Source of the DNA: Sphingobacterium sp. UT-1RO-CII-1
GTDB taxonomy: Bacteria > Bacteroidota > Bacteroidia > Sphingobacteriales > Sphingobacteriaceae
Assembly (NCBI RefSeq): GCF_026711005.1
Contig: NZ_JAPPVJ010000002.1
Location: 788,154 to 852,153, forward strand
Length of the DNA: 64,000 bases
Reading direction: 5' to 3'
This document shows positions 17,372 through 26,768 of the stretch, piece after piece. How positions within the stretch are numbered: the first letter of the stretch is position 1; each line of letters begins with the position of its first letter. The notes under the pieces are model-generated. The model was not told the DNA's origin. It saw nothing but the letters and a program-made list of their open reading frames with translations, and ran no database searches. Made by a program: the position numbers and the translations under genes.

Positions 17372-18126
17372 CAATACTTATAGATGCAGACAATGTTTCC
17401 TACAAGAAAATAGAAGAAATATTAAATGAAGTTAAACGTTATGGTGTCCCAACAATAAAGAGAATATATGGAGATTGGACAAGCCCTTATGTAGAGAACT
17501 GGAAGGACTACCTGCTAACACACGCTATCACTCCTATTCAACAATACAGCTATACACAAGGCAAAAACTCAACAGATTCCGCTCTAATAATTGATGCTAT
17601 GGATATCTTACATACGGATAAAGTAGATGGCTTCTGCATCGTTTCCAGTGATAGTGATTTCACAAGATTAGCAACTCGGATAAGGGAATCCGGAAAGCTC
17701 GTTATTGGCATAGGCGAGCGCAAAACACCTAAACCATTTATCGCCTCATGTGATAAGTTTATATATGTTGAAATACTTCAAAAAGAAACAAGTCAAGAAT
17801 CTAGAGATAGAAATAAAAACACAAAGCACACCACTAAAAAAGATTTAGAAAATGCAGTTGAAAACATCCAAATAGATAAAACAATACTACAGTTATTAAA
17901 ACAAACAGTAGATGATACCGCTGATGAAGTTGGTTGGGCTTTTTTAGGTGATATAGGCAATTTACTATTAAAAAGACAACCCGACTTTGACTCCAGAAAC
18001 TATGGTTATGAAAAGATATCACAATTATTTAAAGTGCTCAAAAAAGATTTCGAAGTTGAAGAAAGAACTATTGAAAAATCAAATGCCATTTACTTTTATA
18101 TAAAAAACAAGTTGAAAAAAGATTAA
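17344..18126 (+). CDS. NYN-domain putative ribonuclease with C-terminal LOTUS/OST-HTH domain
   Basis: 260 residues. Residues ~8-145 form a NYN (LabA/DUF88, PIN-like) domain with the acidic set expected for a metal-dependent RNase: IDADN near the start, STDSALIIDAMD in the middle, and SSDSDF. A charged linker (~150-175) leads to a ~75-residue winged helix resembling the LOTUS/OST-HTH RNA-binding domain (VGWAFLGDIGNLLLKRQPDF, YGYEKISQLFKVL). It probably cuts or binds structured RNA. Its start lies inside the acetyltransferase gene. The architecture is known in bacteria but the cellular role is not established. Confidence 0.85.
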   Translation: MANQKDLKIAILIDADNVSYKKIEEILNEVKRYGVPTIKRIYGDWTSPYVENWKDYLLTHAITPIQQYSYTQGKNSTDSALIIDAMDILHTDKVDGFCIVSSDSDFTRLATRIRESGKLVIGIGERKTPKPFIASCDKFIYVEILQKETSQESRDRNKNTKHTTKKDLENAVENIQIDKTILQLLKQTVDDTADEVGWAFLGDIGNLLLKRQPDFDSRNYGYEKISQLFKVLKKDFEVEERTIEKSNAIYFYIKNKLKKD

Positions 18127-18347
18127 CATATCATTGCATTTAAGCTCTTTCTGTAGGTATATCTTTATTATTATCATGCTAATCAGGATTAACGCAAAAG
18201 TAATAGGATCAATCCTATCGTGCTTCTCTGGCCAAAATACTCTTACAAAACAGTCTTTTTAAGACAGTTCATTTCAAGCTTATTTACAATATTGTTTAGT
18301 AAACAACTTGCATTTTCTATGAAGAGAAAAATATTATCATCTATTTT

Positions 18348-20144
18348 TTACATTTGTTTCGCCTTATATTGTGGCACAAAATCCATCCCAGCATAAAGAT
18401 GCGGGGCATTAAGTTCAATATCTTCTCTAGAAAAATCATTAAGAATTTCCTGATAAATCTCGGACCGAGCTAAATCGATTTCTCCTGATTTAGATATATA
18501 TACATTTAACTCATAAAGAACATAGAAATCATCTAATTTTTTCTGTAAAACAAATGGTGGCGGATCTGTTTTCACTCTCTCTAATCTAGAAGGGATAGCT
18601 AATAAAATTTCCTGTATTTTGGTCCATGGTTCTTCATAACCTACCGCTACTTCTACTTGAAAACAAATACCCTGCTCCGAAAAGGTAGAGTAATTAACTG
18701 TATTTCCTGTGAGAATAGAAGAGTTTGGAATAGTAATTTCTTCATTTTTTATAGTGCGCAAACGGGTCACTAAAGCTGTTTTTTCCAATACTATTCCTGT
18801 TTTATCGGCAATAGTAATTCGATCGCCTATACGGAACGGACGCATATATGTAATCACCAAACCTGCAACTATGTTAGAAATTGCGGAAGATGAGCCTAAA
18901 GAAAACAAAACTCCAATAAACACCGACACACCTTTAAATACATCTGAGTTTGCTCCTGGCAAATATGGAAAAATAAGCACCATCGTAAATGCATACAACA
19001 AAAAGCGAACAATCGTAAATGTTGGCATTGCAAATTCTTGATGAAACCCAGAAATCTCTAAATTTCCACGGTCAATTTCTGCAAAAATATATTTAACAAA
19101 CCTGATCAAATAACGCATTACAAATAAAATAACAAGAGCTGTTATTAAATCTGGTATATAAGCAATAACTGCTGAAAATGTTTTATTTAAAGGTTTAGTA
19201 ATTAAAGAAATGAGCTGATTAGCCCATCCTTGCGTAAATGGAAAAATACTAAAAATAACAGGAAGCATTAAAAACGCGACCAATAAAACAATAGCCCAAT
19301 AAAGCAATCGAAAAACCTGCTTCAACACCTGTACCTTCTGCGCAGAGCTAACAATAACGTAATTACGTATTTTTATATCCTTTAATCGTCTTTCTTGCTC
19401 TGTTACGACCTTCGTAATAAGTCTGCCTTTCAATCGTAGCAAAAGCTTTATAAATAAGAAGAACAACAATAATATTCCAACTACTAGCCCTATGCGTATT
19501 AATAGTTTGGGTATACTACTATCTTCTCTTTCCTGGGTAACGCTATCCTTTATTAGCTTTAAATAATCTTCTGCTACCTCATCTTTGGATAGCCCTTCAA
19601 ATAGAGCGTCTAAATCTGTTACCGAAGTAATGATTAAATCATTATAAACTATATCGACACTGATTTCATTTTTCTCAATCTTAAAAGAATCCACTTTAGC
19701 AAGATCATCATCAGCCAATTTTTGAATTCTATTTTTAACATTGAAAGCACGATCTATAGGTAATGTTGATCCTAATTTCGCATACACATAGAACAACGTA
19801 TCGTTAAAGGGAGCAACAGCATATCCTTTAGAATTAGCACGTATAGAATCCACCCGTTCCTTAAACTGTTTACTCTGCTGCTCTTTTACCAATTCAAGCT
19901 CTTCTTCATGCTTCTTTAAGTTTAGCTTATCTTCGTCAGTTTTAACTTTAATCTTATTGAGTTCCTCCCTCAAATTCTTTCTCTCCAAAGAATCAATGAT
20001 TTGCTGCTGACGCAAAGTTTGAAGCACTTGCAATAAATTCACTTCTCCCTGGTAATCCGAAGAATCACTTTTCTGAGCAGTCGCAAATACGCACAAAAAA
20101 AGCAAGAAAAAAGACGTGACCAATCGGTAGGTTAAATTTGCCAT
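18348..20144 (-). CDS. MscS-family mechanosensitive ion channel
   Basis: 598 residues from the ATG at 20144 (MANLTYRLV); ten upstream codons are open. A signal peptide (to ~residue 24) is followed by a coiled coil (~45-105), a periplasmic domain, one membrane helix (LLIRIGLVVGILLLFFLFIKLLL), further helices and the MscS core (SSAISNIVAGLVITYMRPF, RIGDRITIADKTGIV, IPNSSILTGNTVNYS). It should release solutes during hypo-osmotic shock. It is monocistronic, with a -7 element ~50 bases upstream. The exported coiled-coil N-terminus makes it longer than simple MscS. Confidence 0.9.
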   Translation of the reverse strand: MANLTYRLVTSFFLLFLCVFATAQKSDSSDYQGEVNLLQVLQTLRQQQIIDSLERKNLREELNKIKVKTDEDKLNLKKHEEELELVKEQQSKQFKERVDSIRANSKGYAVAPFNDTLFYVYAKLGSTLPIDRAFNVKNRIQKLADDDLAKVDSFKIEKNEISVDIVYNDLIITSVTDLDALFEGLSKDEVAEDYLKLIKDSVTQEREDSSIPKLLIRIGLVVGILLLFFLFIKLLLRLKGRLITKVVTEQERRLKDIKIRNYVIVSSAQKVQVLKQVFRLLYWAIVLLVAFLMLPVIFSIFPFTQGWANQLISLITKPLNKTFSAVIAYIPDLITALVILFVMRYLIRFVKYIFAEIDRGNLEISGFHQEFAMPTFTIVRFLLYAFTMVLIFPYLPGANSDVFKGVSVFIGVLFSLGSSSAISNIVAGLVITYMRPFRIGDRITIADKTGIVLEKTALVTRLRTIKNEEITIPNSSILTGNTVNYSTFSEQGICFQVEVAVGYEEPWTKIQEILLAIPSRLERVKTDPPPFVLQKKLDDFYVLYELNVYISKSGEIDLARSEIYQEILNDFSREDIELNAPHLYAGMDFVPQYKAKQM

Positions 20145-20193
20145 ATTCAATGAAAATAAATAAAAAAAAGCCACAATCTACTTAACTGTACCG

Positions 20194-20201
20194 CAAATAT
20201 A
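20194..20201 (-). promoter_or_regulatory. -7 promoter element for the MscS-type channel
   Basis: The minus strand reads TATATTTG, giving a leader of about 45 bases to the ATG at 20144. Confidence 0.45.
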
Positions 20202-20239
20202 ATGTTGTTTTTATAATTACCAATCAGTTTTATTTCTTC

Positions 20240-21709
20240 CTATTTAGTAAGACGGAGCTTCTGTATATAAACCGATGGTAGGACCCCAGTTTCTGCTTTA
20301 AAGGCTCTCGAAAATTTACTCGGTGAAAGGTAACCGCATAAGCTTCCTATATAGCTAATTTTACATTCTAAAAGTTCAAACTCTTTACATAAGCGTTCTC
20401 TTATATAAGCAATACGTAGCCCTTGTATATACTCATAAAAATCTTTACCTGTATGCCTTTTAATAACGAAAGACACATACCTTGGGTTCGTTTCCATTTT
20501 AATGGCTAATTTTGAAAGTGACAATTCTGGATCCAAAAAGAACTGCTCGTCAACAAGGTCTTCCAACTTCAAAACCAATCTTTTCGCTGTGTCACCAGCA
20601 ATAAAATCATCATTATCAATCCCCAATAACCTATCTTTTGATCGTCCCAGATTACTAAAGAATTTCCAGATAAAAAAAACGATTAATAAAAAGAAAAAAG
20701 CTAACGCAGCAAAGCCCAAATATTTCACACCTATTACCCAGCGTTCAAAATTTTGAATTTTCTTGTTATTTTTTGACAAAAGTTGATCTGCAATCTCCCC
20801 CTCTACAATCAGCTTATTTTTAAGTAAATCATTATACCCTTCAGTATAGCTTTTCACCTGCTTTATATCAATTTCTGTATAATAATTAATATAAGACTGG
20901 TATAAAAGCATCTTTAACTCCATACGGTTTGCGCTTTCAAGATAAGGAGCAGCTTGATCAAGATATGACTTTGCCTGTACAAAATCATTTTCTTTCATCG
21001 ATTTTTCAGCTAGTGCTCTATAAATATAAGGTCTTAAGTTACTTTCCTGACTACCCAATTTTGTCAATGAACTATTCAGCAATGAATCTGCCTTTTTTAA
21101 TAGCCCTAAATTTAAATATGCTATTCCGAGCAATTGATCATTTGTCGCTTTAATTATTATAGATCTTGGGTCAACTGTGGAATCCTCCGATACAAGACTT
21201 TGCGCTTTCTCAATAAAAGCAATAGCTCTACTATGCTGACCCTTATCCATATTATAAAGCGCTTTCTCCTGTAATATGCTAATTTTCACCAATAAATAAC
21301 CCTCTCGTCTAGGGTTTAACTCATTAAGTTGTTCACATTTATTAATTGATTTAAATGACTCAGAGTATAGACCTGCTTGCCTAAAAGCAGTTGCTAAAAA
21401 ACCATTAGCACGAGATTGCCACTCTACAAAGCCACAAAGTTCAGCAATCTGGAGAGCTTTAAACACATGATTTAAGGAAGGTACAATATGCCCTATACTC
21501 TGTTCTATTGTTCCCAAAAGCATATGCGCTTTCACTCGTTCCAAATCGCTACGAGCGACTAATAACAAGGAGTCGGCCATAAGATGTGCCTCTACAACAT
21601 TAGATGCAATTTTATCACTATATATAAATTGATAGGCTTCTTCAAAACTACGTTGAGCAGAAGCTGAAATAGTCAACAATAAAACAAATAAGGTGAAAAA
21701 AAACTTCAT
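20240..21709 (-). CDS. Membrane-anchored TPR-AraC transcriptional regulator
   Basis: 489 residues. A signal peptide (~1-18, ending ASAQ) is followed by ~300 residues of TPR-like helices, a membrane helix (~330-352: YLGFAALAFFFLLIVFFIW) and a cytoplasmic AraC domain (LSLSKLAIKMETNPRYVSFV, ISYIGSLCGYLSPSKFSRAF, TGVLPSVYIQKLR). The layout implies that a periplasmic TPR sensor controls a tethered DNA-binding domain. The gene follows another membrane AraC gene after a single base, so both are likely made from one transcript. Confidence 0.88.
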   Translation of the reverse strand: MKFFFTLFVLLLTISASAQRSFEEAYQFIYSDKIASNVVEAHLMADSLLLVARSDLERVKAHMLLGTIEQSIGHIVPSLNHVFKALQIAELCGFVEWQSRANGFLATAFRQAGLYSESFKSINKCEQLNELNPRREGYLLVKISILQEKALYNMDKGQHSRAIAFIEKAQSLVSEDSTVDPRSIIIKATNDQLLGIAYLNLGLLKKADSLLNSSLTKLGSQESNLRPYIYRALAEKSMKENDFVQAKSYLDQAAPYLESANRMELKMLLYQSYINYYTEIDIKQVKSYTEGYNDLLKNKLIVEGEIADQLLSKNNKKIQNFERWVIGVKYLGFAALAFFFLLIVFFIWKFFSNLGRSKDRLLGIDNDDFIAGDTAKRLVLKLEDLVDEQFFLDPELSLSKLAIKMETNPRYVSFVIKRHTGKDFYEYIQGLRIAYIRERLCKEFELLECKISYIGSLCGYLSPSKFSRAFKAETGVLPSVYIQKLRLTK

Positions 21710-21710
21710 A

Positions 21711-22790
21711 CTAATTCACTAGTGTCATTAATCTCTCACGATACTCCATTGGTGTACAATTTTCCTGATTACTAAAATTACGATAAAAAGATGCCCTAGA
21801 ACTAAATCCGCATAACACCGCTAATTCATCCATTGTATAAAGTAACTCTTCATCTTCCAACATTTTACAAGCGTAATCAATTCTCAAACCATTAATTACT
21901 TTCAAAAATCCCCCCGAATGTACTTCTATAAAGTATTTGGACAACACATATTTAGGTAATCCTAATTCCATCGCCATTTGCTCCTGTTTAAAGTCAGCTC
22001 TCAAATAAGGGTGCCCTTTCATATAATTTTCTATTTGGCGAAGATGTTTACTAGCTATCTTTTTCTTTATTAAGACAGCCTTCTTGTTCGCTATCTTATT
22101 TTCTATAGTTACCTCATTACTCTCTAGAACACCACCCTTATTTAACAAGCGGACACGTCCTAAAAAATACATATAAGATAGTAGTACCGTGATAAACAAG
22201 AGCAAGAATTTTAACAAATAAAACACATCAGAACCAATATTATCTTGTGCTAATAAGCCAAGTGTAACAACTGATACTAATAACGAAACAAAAATAAAAA
22301 ACAAAACAAGTGTATACCTAGATATAGAATTTGGAAAAAACCGCATAGCTACACCCTTATACAACACATTAAACCCATAATATGCCATCGAGCATACCAT
22401 CGACAGATGCAATAACCTATAATACAAAACGCTATACTCTACACGAAAAGTGGGCGATGCTAAAAAAACGAAATATATGGTCAAAAATATTATAAAAGGT
22501 AATCCATGATAAAAGAAGACTTCTGTATTCAACCTTTTTTCTTTTGTAGTTAAATAACTTAAAAAAAACAATGGTCCGTATAAAAGTTCAAATGGCGAGG
22601 CTTTTTCTACATACTGATATCCTTCTAACAGTTCTATAAAAATAAAAGCATTACTATAATGTAGTACAGTAACAATTAAAAAAACAAAGACAATTTTATC
22701 AAACCTACCAACTACGGGCAAAATAAAGTAGAGATAAATGCTTAAAAAAGTCGTAATAATTGTACTTGAGTATAAGAATATAAACTCCAT
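21711..22790 (-). CDS. Multi-pass membrane AraC transcriptional regulator
   Basis: 359 residues. The first ~210 residues hold about six or seven hydrophobic helices (for example LPFIIFLTIYFVFLA and TLVLFFIFVSLLVSVVTL). The last ~100 are an AraC domain (FKQEQMAMELGLPKYVLSKY, MDELAVLCGFSSRASFYRNF, TPMEYRERL). The ligand and target genes are unknown. It is immediately upstream of the TPR-AraC gene with one base between them. Confidence 0.88.
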   Translation of the reverse strand: MEFIFLYSSTIITTFLSIYLYFILPVVGRFDKIVFVFLIVTVLHYSNAFIFIELLEGYQYVEKASPFELLYGPLFFLSYLTTKEKRLNTEVFFYHGLPFIIFLTIYFVFLASPTFRVEYSVLYYRLLHLSMVCSMAYYGFNVLYKGVAMRFFPNSISRYTLVLFFIFVSLLVSVVTLGLLAQDNIGSDVFYLLKFLLLFITVLLSYMYFLGRVRLLNKGGVLESNEVTIENKIANKKAVLIKKKIASKHLRQIENYMKGHPYLRADFKQEQMAMELGLPKYVLSKYFIEVHSGGFLKVINGLRIDYACKMLEDEELLYTMDELAVLCGFSSRASFYRNFSNQENCTPMEYRERLMTLVN

Positions 22791-23207
22791 TTACTTAATA
22801 GCTATTTAGCATTTTACTATATAACAAATACTTAAAACAGAAATAAAATCAACAAATGGTCTAACCGGAAAATAGCAATGCCTCTTTTAACTCTTAATAA
22901 AAACCCTTATCAAAATCTTTTTTAGGCAGAGACTATCGACGTAAATCCCTTCCAAAAAAACACCTTACATCTACCGCTACCCTCGTTATACAAATGGAGA
23001 AATACACTTCAAATCCAGATATAATAAAGTCAATACTGAGGCATTACGAATACAGCAATCTTCTCACTGTCAATCCTTAAACAAATCTAAGTCTTTGCCT
23101 CAAAAGATCGAGAGCATTATAATTATATTATTTTATTTGTAGCTTACATACTACACAAAAGGCTTTTTAAAGAAATCTTGGAGAATAATTCCTTTTATCA
23201 CTAGGTA
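22791..23207. other. 417-base gene-free spacer before the L21/L27 operon
   Basis: AT-rich with no frame that looks coding on either strand. A 7-bp inverted pair (TGAGGCA near 23039, TGCCTCA near 23095) spans ~60 bases. No clear promoter match was found for the membrane AraC pair. Nothing else is recognised. Confidence 0.4.
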
Positions 23208-23240
23208 CAAAAAAAACGCAAAACTTATAGTTTTGCGTTT
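23208..23240. terminator. Terminator of rplU-rpmA
   Basis: 12-bp stem (AAACGCAAAACT / AGTTTTGCGTTT) with a 3-base loop. The A-run at 23208-23215 reads as a T-run on the minus strand. Confidence 0.9.
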
Positions 23241-23264
23241 TATACTAAAGGCTAAGCTAATATT

Positions 23265-23528
23265 TTAATTTTGCTCAACTGGTAGAACAGATACGTATGA
23301 TTTATTATTCGCTTTCTTACGAAAAACTACCGTACCATCTACTAGTGCATATAACGTATGATCTTTACCGATTCCTACATTTGCATCAGCATTATGCTGT
23401 GTACCACGTTGACGAACAATGATATTTCCGGCAATAGCCTTCTGTCCACCAAAAATCTTGATACCTAATCTTTTACTATGTGACTCACGACCGTTCTTGG
23501 AACTACCCGCACCTTTTTTATGTGCCAT
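23265..23528 (-). CDS. rpmA: 50S ribosomal protein L27
   Basis: 87 residues with the bL27 signature ([42 protein letters not shown]). The N-terminal tail begins directly MAHKKGAG, so it lacks the cleavable extension found in Firmicutes. It is a large-subunit protein near the peptidyl-transferase centre. It lies 45 bases after rplU and shares its operon and terminator. Confidence 0.98.
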   Translation of the reverse strand: MAHKKGAGSSKNGRESHSKRLGIKIFGGQKAIAGNIIVRQRGTQHNADANVGIGKDHTLYALVDGTVVFRKKANNKSYVSVLPVEQN

Positions 23529-23573
23529 TTCTTTATCTAATTTATGACTTTAAAAGTCTGATTAAAAATTCTA

Positions 23574-23885
23574 TTATAAACTGATACCTGTGATTTGTAT
23601 CTTAGTAAAGTGTTGACGGTGACCGTTTTTCTTTTTGTAACCTTTACGGCGTTTTTTCTTAAAAACGATTACTTTATCACCTTTCAAATGAGACAAAATC
23701 GTAGCTGAAACTTTAGCTCCTGAGATACTTGGTGTACCTACAGTAAATTTACCACCGTCCTCTGCTAACAATACATTGTCAAATTCAATACTAGCGCCTT
23801 CGTCTCCTTGTAAGCGGTGTACAAAAAGATATTGGTCTTTTGCAACCTTAAATTGCTGTCCTGCTATATTTACTATTGCGTACAT
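23574..23885 (-). CDS. rplU: 50S ribosomal protein L21
   Basis: 103 residues, full length ([50 protein letters not shown]). It binds 23S rRNA and is the first gene of the conserved rplU-rpmA pair. Confidence 0.98.
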   Translation of the reverse strand: MYAIVNIAGQQFKVAKDQYLFVHRLQGDEGASIEFDNVLLAEDGGKFTVGTPSISGAKVSATILSHLKGDKVIVFKKKRRKGYKKKNGHRQHFTKIQITGISL

Positions 23886-23921
23886 TGTTATAAATAATAT
23901 ATGTTAATATTTAATGAATTG

Positions 23922-23929
23922 CAAAGATA
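23922..23929 (-). promoter_or_regulatory. -7 promoter element for rplU-rpmA
   Basis: The minus strand reads TATCTTTG, about 36 bases before the rplU start. Confidence 0.5.
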
Positions 23930-23970
23930 ATAAATAGATTTATTAAATTAAAATTAATATATAAATTCTA

Positions 23971-25881
23971 CTACCTACTAAAATAGGCTCTCACATTTTT
24001 TCCTTCCACCCAGTTCATAAATGCTCTATTCACTACTGTATTACCTCCTGCAGTAGGGTAATCTCCTGAAAAATACCAATCTCCCAAATGATCCGGACAA
24101 GCTTTATGTAAGTTATCTAATGTTTGGTACACAACAACTAATTCAGCTTTTAAATTATGCGGCCGTATAATACGTGCAATTTCTTCAGAAATTTCTTCAT
24201 CCGTAAAGGGCTCGTAAATAGCTTTTACATAATTTTCAACCAAATCTTTAGGCATAGTAGTAGAAGCTAAACATCGCTGATACACCTCATCCACCACGTG
24301 CGCAAGTCCTCTTTTCTTCAAGAGAGAAATAGCTGCCTCAAAAGCGACAAACTCTCCCATCCTAGACATATCAATACCATAACAATCTGGGTAACGAATC
24401 TGAGGGGCTGATGACACAACGACTATTTTCTTCGGGTGCAATCTATCCAAGATCGTAAGAATACTCTGCTTCAATGTTGTTCCTCTAACAATAGAATCAT
24501 CAATAGCAACAATAGTGTCTTGATGATCTTTCACAATCCCGTATGTAGTGTCGTAAACATGCTGTACCATATCGGTTCTATCCGCATCCTGCGTGATAAA
24601 AGTCCTTAGCTTGGCATCTTTTACATTCAGCTTTTCAAATCGCGGAGTAATATTGATCATCTCTTCCAGTTCTCCGTCCGATATCTTATCTGTACGATTC
24701 AATAAAGCCTCTCTTTGAAAATCCCGTACGTAGGTATTAACACCTTCCATCATCCCGTAATAAGACACCTCTGCTGTATTCGGTATAAAAGAAAATACAG
24801 TATTCTTAATATCATAATTAACAGACTCTAAAATTTGCGGACACAAAAGACGCCCCAACTCTTTCCGTTCTTTATAAATATCAGCATCCGAACCTCTAGA
24901 AAAGTAAATACGTTCAAATGAACATGACTTTTGCTCAACCGGTTCACGGAACATTTCTTCACTTATCGTACCATCCTTTTTCACAATAAGTGCATGCCCT
25001 GGCTTAATCTCTTCTACACTTTCCAAAGGAATATTAAAAGCAGTCTGGATAACCGGCCTTTCCGAGGCAACGACTAAAACCTCATCATCTCTATAATAAA
25101 ATGCCGGACGTATTCCTGCTGGGTCACGCATCACAAAAGCATCCCCATGACCAAAAATACCTGCTATTGTATATCCTCCGTCCCAAGTTTTAGCAGAACG
25201 GGTCAGTATTTTCGATACATCTAAACTTTTAGCTATTAAGGCGCTTATTTCAATATTAGAATACCCCTCTTGCTTAAATTTATCAAACAATTCCTGATTT
25301 TCATCATCTAAGAAATGTCCTATTTTCTCCAGAACGGTAACTGTATCAGCCTGCTCTTTAGGGTGCTGCCCTAATTCATACAACTGTTGCAATAACTCGT
25401 CTACATTGGTCATGTTAAAGTTTCCTGCCAAGACCAAATTTCGACTCATCCAATTATTCTGTCTCAAAAACGGATGACAGCTTTCTATACTATTTTTACC
25501 ATGTGTTCCGTAGCGTAAATGTCCAAGTAACACCTCCCCCGTAAAACTTACATGTTCTTTCAACCATTGTGTGTTTTTAGACTCCTTGGGGTACGCTTTA
25601 TTTACAGCAGCAAACTTCTTCTGTATATATTCAAAAATATCCGCTACAGCAGAAGAGCCCATAGCCCTATACCTTGAAATATAACGATGTCCTGGTTTAA
25701 CATCGAACTTAATTGTAGCGATTCCAGCACCATCCTGCCCTCTATTATGCTGTTTCTCCATCAGCAAATACATCTTATTAATACCATAATAAGGCGTACC
25801 ATACTTTTCTTGATAATAAGACAGGGGTTTTAGTAATCGAACGAGTGCAATACCGCACTCATGTTTTATTGCGTCACTCAT
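23971..25881 (-). CDS. PurF-like class II glutamine amidotransferase / phosphoribosyltransferase (long form)
   Basis: 636 residues against about 500 for standard PurF. The N-terminal Ntn-hydrolase glutaminase domain has a short leader before the nucleophile Cys9 (KHECGIALVRLL), and the family segments QHNRGQDGAG, GHLRYGTHG and VLAGNFNMTN. The phosphoribosyltransferase domain carries the PRPP loop IVAIDDSIVRGTTLKQSI. Extra segments before and after the PRT domain account for the length. It could be the committed step of purine synthesis or a paralogue with a related reaction; no other pur gene adjoins it. Long forms of this kind are common in Bacteroidota. Confidence 0.82.
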   Translation of the reverse strand: MSDAIKHECGIALVRLLKPLSYYQEKYGTPYYGINKMYLLMEKQHNRGQDGAGIATIKFDVKPGHRYISRYRAMGSSAVADIFEYIQKKFAAVNKAYPKESKNTQWLKEHVSFTGEVLLGHLRYGTHGKNSIESCHPFLRQNNWMSRNLVLAGNFNMTNVDELLQQLYELGQHPKEQADTVTVLEKIGHFLDDENQELFDKFKQEGYSNIEISALIAKSLDVSKILTRSAKTWDGGYTIAGIFGHGDAFVMRDPAGIRPAFYYRDDEVLVVASERPVIQTAFNIPLESVEEIKPGHALIVKKDGTISEEMFREPVEQKSCSFERIYFSRGSDADIYKERKELGRLLCPQILESVNYDIKNTVFSFIPNTAEVSYYGMMEGVNTYVRDFQREALLNRTDKISDGELEEMINITPRFEKLNVKDAKLRTFITQDADRTDMVQHVYDTTYGIVKDHQDTIVAIDDSIVRGTTLKQSILTILDRLHPKKIVVVSSAPQIRYPDCYGIDMSRMGEFVAFEAAISLLKKRGLAHVVDEVYQRCLASTTMPKDLVENYVKAIYEPFTDEEISEEIARIIRPHNLKAELVVVYQTLDNLHKACPDHLGDWYFSGDYPTAGGNTVVNRAFMNWVEGKNVRAYFSR

Positions 25882-25898
25882 AGCTTGAATTGATTCTG

Positions 25899-25906
25899 CA
25901 AAGGTA
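25899..25906 (-). promoter_or_regulatory. -7 promoter element for the PurF-like gene
   Basis: The minus strand reads TACCTTTG, 17 bases before the start codon. Confidence 0.45.
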
Positions 25907-25976
25907 AAAAAATATTTATGAAAATAAATACACCAAATTTTCAGATTGATTTGATCTCGATTAAAAAATATTTAGG

Positions 25977-26750
25977 TCAAAAACTTAATGGACATAGGTA
26001 TTTAAAAGTATAAGTCAACTCCTTTACAATCCTATCGCTGTTCACTTTTTTATAAAACACCTCTCTATTTTCATATTTCAAAGGTTTTAAATAACCGTAC
26101 TTTTCAGCCGAAACCTCAACTACATCCCTCTTCAATGGATGTTTAGGTGCAACCACATTATAGACTTTCTCCTTCATATCTTGTTGCTGACCTTTAAAAA
26201 GGAGCTCAACTACATCTTCTAAATGAACAAAGTTTGCCAACTGCTCTCCTGTATAACAAACTTTATTTTCAAAATATTTTGCAAATATTCTTTCATTACC
26301 AAAAAGTCCTCCTAATCTATATACAAGTGTATTGTCTAATTTCATCATCATCAATTCCGCAGCATACAAATTTCCTTCCTCCACTTCACTATCTTCATAA
26401 AAATCACCATCCTTATCTGGGTAAATACCTATAGAACTTAAAAATATTTGCTTTTTATATTTTATATTTAACAAGACAGTCCGAAGTTGTTCAAATCGCC
26501 CAAGCAGGTCTTCTTTCTGTAAGCGTTTTACAGCCGGCACACTATTCAATATAAAATCAACGTCCTTAGGAAAGACCTTCATGTCTATTTTTTTATCAAA
26601 ATCGGCTTTTATAACAAAAATACCATCGTCTTTCAAACGATGGTACTTTTCTTCTTTTGTAGTCGTCGCATACACCTCATGTCCTAAGGTTAACATTTTT
26701 TTCGCAAAAGCTTCACCTACCCAGCCGCAACCTATAATAAGTACTTTCAA
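25977..26750 (-). CDS. NAD(P)-binding SDR/epimerase-like protein (YeeZ-type)
   Basis: 257 residues with an N-terminal Rossmann nucleotide-binding motif (MKVLIIGCGWVGEAFAKKM), then FILNSVPAV, FLSSIGIYPD and a late FVHLEDVVELL segment as in extended SDR/epimerase proteins. The classical YxxxK pair is not obvious (the region reads EEGNLYAAELMMMK), so catalysis is uncertain. It lies 18 bases after proS on the same strand and is likely co-transcribed. Confidence 0.78.
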   Translation of the reverse strand: MKVLIIGCGWVGEAFAKKMLTLGHEVYATTTKEEKYHRLKDDGIFVIKADFDKKIDMKVFPKDVDFILNSVPAVKRLQKEDLLGRFEQLRTVLLNIKYKKQIFLSSIGIYPDKDGDFYEDSEVEEGNLYAAELMMMKLDNTLVYRLGGLFGNERIFAKYFENKVCYTGEQLANFVHLEDVVELLFKGQQQDMKEKVYNVVAPKHPLKRDVVEVSAEKYGYLKPLKYENREVFYKKVNSDRIVKELTYTFKYLCPLSF

Positions 26751-26768
26751 CTTTACGATATTAAGATA

